This document shows, piece after piece, positions 59,378 to 64,000 of a stretch of 64,000 nt of DNA (within the stretch, counting starts at the first letter, position 1; each line of letters starts with the position of its first letter). Source of the stretch: Owenweeksia sp965214115 (GTDB lineage Bacteria > Bacteroidota > Bacteroidia > Flavobacteriales > Schleiferiaceae); NCBI GenBank assembly GCA_965214115.1, contig CBDCAU010000007.1:62001-126000 (forward strand), given 5' to 3'. The translations under genes were made by a program, and so were the position numbers. Under the pieces are notes generated by a model. The model saw nothing but the letters and a program-made list of their open reading frames with translations, was not told where the DNA came from and searched no databases.

Positions 59378-62341
59378 TTGAAAAACTCTATGATCACGCG
59401 GCTACCCCTTCTTTTTCTTTGGATTTTTATTCTCGGTTTTAATGGGTTAATGGCTCAAAAATCCATTATTTATAAAGGCGATACGGCTTGGGCCAACGCT
59501 AAACTGGCCGAGATGAACCTCGATGAAAAACTGGGTCAACTCTTTATGGTGGCGGCCTATTCCAACAAAAACGAGGCGCACAAAAACGAAATCCTCAGCC
59601 TCGTAAAAAAAGAAAAAATCGGCGGGTTGATTTTCTTTCAAGGCACGCCTGAAAAGCAGGCGGAATTGACCAATTTGTATCAACAAAATTCTGCCGTGCC
59701 GCTGATGGTCGCGATGGATGCCGAGTGGGGTCTTTCGATGCGGCTGGACAATACGTTTGCCTTTCCTTGGCCAATGACGGTGGGGGCTACGCGCGATTCG
59801 CTCTCCGCTTTTTTGATGGGAAAAGAAATCGCGAAACACTGCCAAAGGTTGGGTGTCCATATCAATTTTGCGCCTGTGGTGGATATCAATACCAACCCCA
59901 ATAATCCCATTATAAATGCGCGCTCGTTCGGCGAAAATCCTGAAAATGTGGCCCGACTTTCGGCGGCTTTTATGGCGGGGATGCAGGGCGAAAAAGTGAT
60001 GGCCTGTGCCAAGCATTTTCCGGGCCACGGCGACACGGACAGTGATTCGCACAAAACCTTGCCCACGGTGGGCCATAAAATGGAGCGGCTGGAAAGAATC
60101 GAGCTTTCGCCTTATAAAGGATTGATTGACAAAGGTTTGGCCTCGGTGATGGTGGCGCATTTGAACGTCCCTGCGATGGACAATTCGGGAACGCCTTCTT
60201 CGCTTTCGCGGAAAATCATCACCGATAAACTGAAAACCGAAATGGGCTTTGACGGACTGATTTTCACGGATGCCCTGAATATGAAGGGTGTGGCGGATAA
60301 ATTTCCGCCCGGCGAAGTGGACGCAAAAGCTTTTTTGGCAGGCAGCGATGTTTTGCTGTTTTCGCAAGATGTAAAAACGGCCAAGGAAAAAATCAAAAAT
60401 GCCCTTAAAAGTGGGACAATATCCGAGGTGGAAATTGATAATAGAGTTCGCAAGATTTTAGTAGCAAAAAGTTGGATGGGCTTGGAGCAAAAAGAGTACG
60501 TAGAACCGAGCAATATAGGTGAGGATTTGAAGCCGGAATCTTCCAAAATTGTGAATCGACAGATTTATGAAAAGGCGATGACGGTTTTATTAAATAAAGA
60601 AAAAATTATCCCTATAAAAGAACTCAAGGATAAGAAGGTGGCCTGTGTGACAATGGGCACCGACCCCGGTTCGGAATTTCCGCGCATCTTGAAAAAATAC
60701 ACCAATGTGCAGCACTACAATTTTGGAAATTCAGACCCGAACCAGTTGCTGAATTTGTTAGCAAATTATGACGTGGTGGTAGTGGGAATCTACACTTCCA
60801 ACGACAATCCCTGGAAATCTTACCGAACGGGCGAAGCGGAGAAACGCTTCGTGAAACGCCTCGCTTTGCAGAACAAGACGATTCTCACGCTTTTCGCGAA
60901 CCCGTATGCCCTCCGTACTTTCCCCGAAGCGCAACTGGCTGATGGATTGGTCATTGCATATCAAAATCATCCCGATGCGGAAAGTTTGGCGGCGCAGGTA
61001 ATTTTCGGAGCGATTGGCGCGCAGGGCCGGTTGCCCGTGTCGGCGGGTGATATTTTCGAGGCGGGTTTTGGTTTTGATACCGAAGCCTTAAACCGGCTCG
61101 GTTACGCATTGCCCGGCGAGGTGGATTTGGACGAAAACGAATTGCGGAAAGTGGATGTTCTGGTGGCGGAAGCCATTGAAAAACAGGCCACTCCGGGTTG
61201 CCAAATCATCGTGGCGCGCCACGGCAAAGTGATTTACGACAAGAGTTTTGGCTATCATACCTATGCCAAAAAAGAGCAAGTCCGCGAAGACGATTTGTAT
61301 GATTTGGCATCAATTACAAAAGTTGCGGCCACCCTGCCGTTGATAATGCAACTGACCGAAGAGAACAAACTGGACTTGGACAAAACCCTCGGCGACTATT
61401 TGCCGGAAGTAAAAGGCACGAACAAGGATACGCTGAAAATCAGGGAGATACTGGCACACCAAGCCCAACTTACCCCGTGGATTCCTTTTTATTTAGAAAC
61501 TTTGGAAAACGGCGCTTGGCGTGAGGATTATTATTCACTGTCGCGCGATTTTAACTACCCCTATATTGTAGCCAAGGATTTATATAGTACGCGCTTTGTA
61601 AAAGATACCTTGATGAAGCGCATTTATGATTCAAAATTACGTGCTAAAAAAGAGTATAAATATAGTGATGTGGGCTACTATATTTTTATGGATTTGATTG
61701 AAAAAATCTACGGAAAACCGATAGAAACGGTAACCAATGATTGGTTGTATTCCACGCTGGGCGCCACCACTATGACCTACCGTCCGCTGGAGAAATTTCC
61801 CGCCCTTCGGATTGTGCCCACGGAAGATGACAAAGCGTTTCGCGGGCAGGAATTGCGGGGTTACGTCCACGACCAAGGCGCGGCGATGATGGGCGGGGTG
61901 GCCGGCCACGCGGGCCTTTTTTCGGATGCCAACGACTTGGCCAAGCTGATGCAGATGTACCTGAACGGCGGCAATTACGGCGGCGTTCGATACTTGGATT
62001 CCATTACTGTGAAAGAGTTTGCGCGTTGTCAATATTGTGATGATGACAACCGAAGAGGCATCGGTTTTGACAAACCGCAACTGGAAGGTGCAGGCCCGAC
62101 TTGCGGTTGCGTTTCGCCGCGCAGTTTTGGCCACACGGGTTTTACGGGCACCATCGCCTGGGCCGACCCGGTAGAAGATATCGTGTATGTTTTTCTTTCA
62201 AATCGCGTGCATCCCGATGCCGAGAACCGAAAACTTTTGTCGCTTTCCACGCGCACAAGAATCCAAAAAGTAATCTATAATTCAATTCAAAATGACGGTG
62301 AAACAGTTCGCACTAATCTTATTGGCGATTTGCAGCCTTAA
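59378..62341 (+). CDS. GH3 beta-N-acetylhexosaminidase-like domain fused to a beta-lactamase-type serine hydrolase
   Basis: The 987 residues begin with a signal peptide (ITRLPLLFLWIFILGFNGLM); the start is either the TTG at 59378 or the ATG at 59390. Residues 30-580 are a GH3 enzyme with the NagZ-type motif KHFPGHGDTDSDSH near 210 and FTDALNMKG near 298. Residues 605-970 are a class C beta-lactamase/esterase fold with SITK (SxxK) near 642, the KYSDVGY tyrosine motif near 765 and GHTGFTG near 910. Both activities point to peptidoglycan or amino-sugar metabolism in the periplasm. Its 3' end overlaps the next gene by 50 bases. Confidence 0.92.
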   Translation: MKNSMITRLPLLFLWIFILGFNGLMAQKSIIYKGDTAWANAKLAEMNLDEKLGQLFMVAAYSNKNEAHKNEILSLVKKEKIGGLIFFQGTPEKQAELTNLYQQNSAVPLMVAMDAEWGLSMRLDNTFAFPWPMTVGATRDSLSAFLMGKEIAKHCQRLGVHINFAPVVDINTNPNNPIINARSFGENPENVARLSAAFMAGMQGEKVMACAKHFPGHGDTDSDSHKTLPTVGHKMERLERIELSPYKGLIDKGLASVMVAHLNVPAMDNSGTPSSLSRKIITDKLKTEMGFDGLIFTDALNMKGVADKFPPGEVDAKAFLAGSDVLLFSQDVKTAKEKIKNALKSGTISEVEIDNRVRKILVAKSWMGLEQKEYVEPSNIGEDLKPESSKIVNRQIYEKAMTVLLNKEKIIPIKELKDKKVACVTMGTDPGSEFPRILKKYTNVQHYNFGNSDPNQLLNLLANYDVVVVGIYTSNDNPWKSYRTGEAEKRFVKRLALQNKTILTLFANPYALRTFPEAQLADGLVIAYQNHPDAESLAAQVIFGAIGAQGRLPVSAGDIFEAGFGFDTEALNRLGYALPGEVDLDENELRKVDVLVAEAIEKQATPGCQIIVARHGKVIYDKSFGYHTYAKKEQVREDDLYDLASITKVAATLPLIMQLTEENKLDLDKTLGDYLPEVKGTNKDTLKIREILAHQAQLTPWIPFYLETLENGAWREDYYSLSRDFNYPYIVAKDLYSTRFVKDTLMKRIYDSKLRAKKEYKYSDVGYYIFMDLIEKIYGKPIETVTNDWLYSTLGATTMTYRPLEKFPALRIVPTEDDKAFRGQELRGYVHDQGAAMMGGVAGHAGLFSDANDLAKLMQMYLNGGNYGGVRYLDSITVKEFARCQYCDDDNRRGIGFDKPQLEGAGPTCGCVSPRSFGHTGFTGTIAWADPVEDIVYVFLSNRVHPDAENRKLLSLSTRTRIQKVIYNSIQNDGETVRTNLIGDLQP

Positions 62342-62936
62342 ATCTTTTGCCCAAGAATCAGAAGAAAAACTGGAAGGAACGGTGATAGAATATCACAAAG
62401 ATGGTATGATAAAATCCGTGATTGAGTATCAAAAAAATAAGAAAAACGGATTGTCATTGCGAATCAGTGATAATGGTTACATTGTTTTGGAGGAATTTTA
62501 TAAGAATGGAATAAAGGATGGAAAGCATAAGAAGTATCGAAATTATGGCAAATTATCTGAGGAAGGAAATTATGTGGAGGGTAAAGTTGATGGCGAATAT
62601 TTAAAGTATTATGACAATGGCAAAAAACAGGAACAAGCCAATTATAAAAATGGCATAAAAGACGGACGCACTATTTGGTATTTTAAGAATGGGAATGCCG
62701 TAACGGAATACAATTATATCAATGGAAATTTAGAGGGCGAGGCGCGTACTTTTTATCAGGAAGGCGGCATCAAAACCATCTTTTATTATGTAAACAATCA
62801 GCGGGACGGCGACTTCAAAGAGTTTTATGCAGATGGAAAAATAAAGACGGAAGGAAAGTATAAAAAGGGTGAAAAATCGGGGAAGTGGATTTATTATAAA
62901 GAAGATGGCTCGGTGGAAAATACGGAGAAATTTTGA
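62292..62936 (+). CDS. Exported MORN-repeat (YwqK-like) protein
   Basis: The 214-residue protein has a signal peptide (MTVKQFALILLAICSLKSFA) that lies inside the last 50 bases of the GH3 gene, read in another frame. The rest is about seven MORN-variant repeats of roughly 22 residues with the pattern Y-xx-G-x-xxG-xxxxYYxNG, as in GIKDGKHKKYRNYGKLSEEG and KVDGEYLKYYDNGKKQEQAN. Such proteins are often named YwqK-family antitoxins by analogy, but secretion makes that role unlikely here. It is AT-richer than the GH3 gene. Confidence 0.85.
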   Translation: MTVKQFALILLAICSLKSFAQESEEKLEGTVIEYHKDGMIKSVIEYQKNKKNGLSLRISDNGYIVLEEFYKNGIKDGKHKKYRNYGKLSEEGNYVEGKVDGEYLKYYDNGKKQEQANYKNGIKDGRTIWYFKNGNAVTEYNYINGNLEGEARTFYQEGGIKTIFYYVNNQRDGDFKEFYADGKIKTEGKYKKGEKSGKWIYYKEDGSVENTEKF

Positions 62937-62960
62937 GCTAAACCCTTCTAAACCAAATCA

Positions 62961-64000
62961 ATGAATATTGGAATTGTATGTTATCCTACCTTCGGCGGCT
63001 CGGGCGTTTTGGCCACCGAGCTGGGAAAATATTTGGCGAAGACTGGTCACAAAGTTCATTTCATCACCTACAGCCAGCCGGTGCGTTTGGATATTTTGGA
63101 CGAGAATGTTTATTACCACGAAGTCAATGTTCAAGATTATCCCCTTTTCCAATACCAGCCATACGAACTGGCGCTCAGCAGTAGGATGGTGAACGTGGCG
63201 CTGCACCACAAGCTTGATTTATTGCACGTCCATTACGCGATTCCCCACGCCTACGCCGCTTATATGGCAAAGCAAATTTTAAGGGAAAAAGGCATAAATA
63301 TTCCCGTGATTACCACCCTCCACGGTACGGATATTACGCTGGTGGGGAAAAATCCCAGTTATAAAGAAGCCGTTACTTTCAGCATTAACAACTCGGATAT
63401 TGTGACATCCGTTTCAGAAAGTTTACGAAGCGATACGATTCAACTTTTTGATATAAAAAAAGACATAAAAGTCATCCACAATTTTGTGGATTTAAGTTTA
63501 TACAAATCCGATAAAAATTGTCCGTCCAGTTTTGCCGGAAAAGGTGAAAAAATTATCACGCACGTTTCCAATTTGCGCCGTGTAAAACGCGTCATTGATG
63601 TCATTGAAATTTTTGATAAAATTCAACAAAGAGTGGATGCCATTTTATTGATGATTGGTGAAGGTCCCGAAAAGGAAAGAGCGCGGCAGCGGGCGGAGGA
63701 ATTGGGGATTGCCGACAGGGTGAAATTTTTGGGAAAAACGAACGAAGTGGAGCGCGTCCTTTGTATGAGCGATTTGTTTCTGTTGCCTTCGGAAAAAGAA
63801 AGTTTTGGGTTGGCCGCTTTGGAAGCAATGGCGGCGGGGATACCCGTAATTTCTTCGAACACAGGTGGTTTGCCCGAAGTAAATATTGATGGCAAGACGG
63901 GATTTACCGCCGAAGTGGGCGATGTGAAAACGATGGCGGAGCGTGGCATTTTTATCTTGGAATCGGAGGCGGTGCTCGCGAAATTCAGCCAAGCCGCACG
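62961..64000 (+). CDS. bshA: N-acetyl-alpha-D-glucosaminyl L-malate synthase BshA (partial)
   Basis: BshA joins GlcNAc from UDP-GlcNAc to L-malate, the first step of bacillithiol synthesis. The frame opens at ATG 62961 and runs off the window after 346 codons, close to the full length of about 375-380. Hallmarks are MNIGIVCYPTFGGSGVLATE, LHVHYAIPHAYAAYMAKQIL, PVITTLHGTDITLVG near residue 115 and the GT4 motif EKESFGLAALEAMAAGIPVI near 278. The start lies 24 bases past the MORN gene stop. The PIG-L deacetylase at 44.2 kb might serve as BshB; bshC is not present. Confidence 0.95.
   Translation, partial: MNIGIVCYPTFGGSGVLATELGKYLAKTGHKVHFITYSQPVRLDILDENVYYHEVNVQDYPLFQYQPYELALSSRMVNVALHHKLDLLHVHYAIPHAYAAYMAKQILREKGINIPVITTLHGTDITLVGKNPSYKEAVTFSINNSDIVTSVSESLRSDTIQLFDIKKDIKVIHNFVDLSLYKSDKNCPSSFAGKGEKIITHVSNLRRVKRVIDVIEIFDKIQQRVDAILLMIGEGPEKERARQRAEELGIADRVKFLGKTNEVERVLCMSDLFLLPSEKESFGLAALEAMAAGIPVISSNTGGLPEVNIDGKTGFTAEVGDVKTMAERGIFILESEAVLAKFSQAA

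Noticed and set aside
62292..62936. Toxin-antitoxin system based on the YwqK name
   Set aside because: The protein is exported by a signal peptide and no toxin is adjacent, so the usual automatic name is misleading here.

Overview
The window comes from a member of the Bacteroidota, most likely a Saprospiria-like or related environmental lineage. The evidence is: a short 287-residue primary sigma factor with no large non-conserved insert; many promoters with the Bacteroidota -7 box TAnnTTTG; secreted proteins ending in type IX secretion (Por/gliding) C-terminal domains; a CarB without the terminal allosteric domain; a Bacteroidota-only DUF4834 protein; and bacillithiol synthesis (bshA). Most genes are moderately GC-rich. 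The surface-polysaccharide block holds several clearly AT-richer genes. The species cannot be named from the sequence alone.

Layout. 1-6.1 kb: housekeeping genes on the minus strand (rpoD, pnp, rpsO, accD, class I aldolase). 6.1-12.2 kb: two tandem-repeat arrays, a BamA/TamA-type outer-membrane protein, a SpoU-type RNA methyltransferase, a drug/metabolite exporter and a double-spondin lipoprotein. 12.2-19.4 kb: a 200-bp MITE-like element, then rsmA, mgtE, two tandem outer-membrane transporter-like proteins, an MscS channel and a 2-hydroxyacid dehydrogenase. 19.5-28 kb: msrB, a hydrolase, an HdeD-like protein, an RlmD-like methyltransferase, rocD, a 2OG oxygenase, a DUF1016 nuclease carrying in-frame palindromes, and an SDR. 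28.3-31.8 kb: rpmH, carB and small genes. 31.9-49.7 kb: a surface-glycan region with a 2-epimerase, flippase, NeuB-like synthase, methyltransferase, a NeuA-phosphatase fusion, GT-B transferases, a YfhO membrane protein, PIG-L deacetylase, WbqC, sulfotransferase and WbpB/WbpD-like enzymes. 49.8-54.3 kb: two large type IX cargo proteins. 54.3-64 kb: nadC, rlmH, rdgB, a TerC protein, a GH3/beta-lactamase fusion, a MORN-repeat protein and the start of bshA.

How the genes fit together. The glycan region holds the parts to make, activate and transfer an acidic nine-carbon (nonulosonic) sugar: a NeuB-like condensing enzyme, CMP transfer by the NeuA domain and a phosphatase domain. It also holds part of a UDP-ManNAc(3NAc)A-type route (WbpB, WbpD, WbpI-like), plus tailoring enzymes and a flippase. 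A type IX cargo gene sits inside this operon, beside a decayed copy of the neuA start, which suggests an insertion.

Two features deserve most attention. First, two segments (about 13.4-16.2 kb and 47.7-52.2 kb) contain about 19 inferred one-base indels, nearly all insertions, that break otherwise good genes, including essential ones. This looks like sequence error rather than biology, and gene boundaries there are reconstructed by hand. Second, the gaps between genes are unusually rich in structured repeats: 7-bp and 11-bp tandem arrays, nested imperfect inverted repeats built from short units, and two MITE-like elements with perfect terminal inverted repeats and target duplications. I saw no CRISPR array, tRNA or rRNA gene and no complete transposase. 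I found no clear new defence system. The strongest candidates for something undescribed are the DUF1016 palindromes and the nonulosonic-acid cassette with its unclassified GT-B protein.
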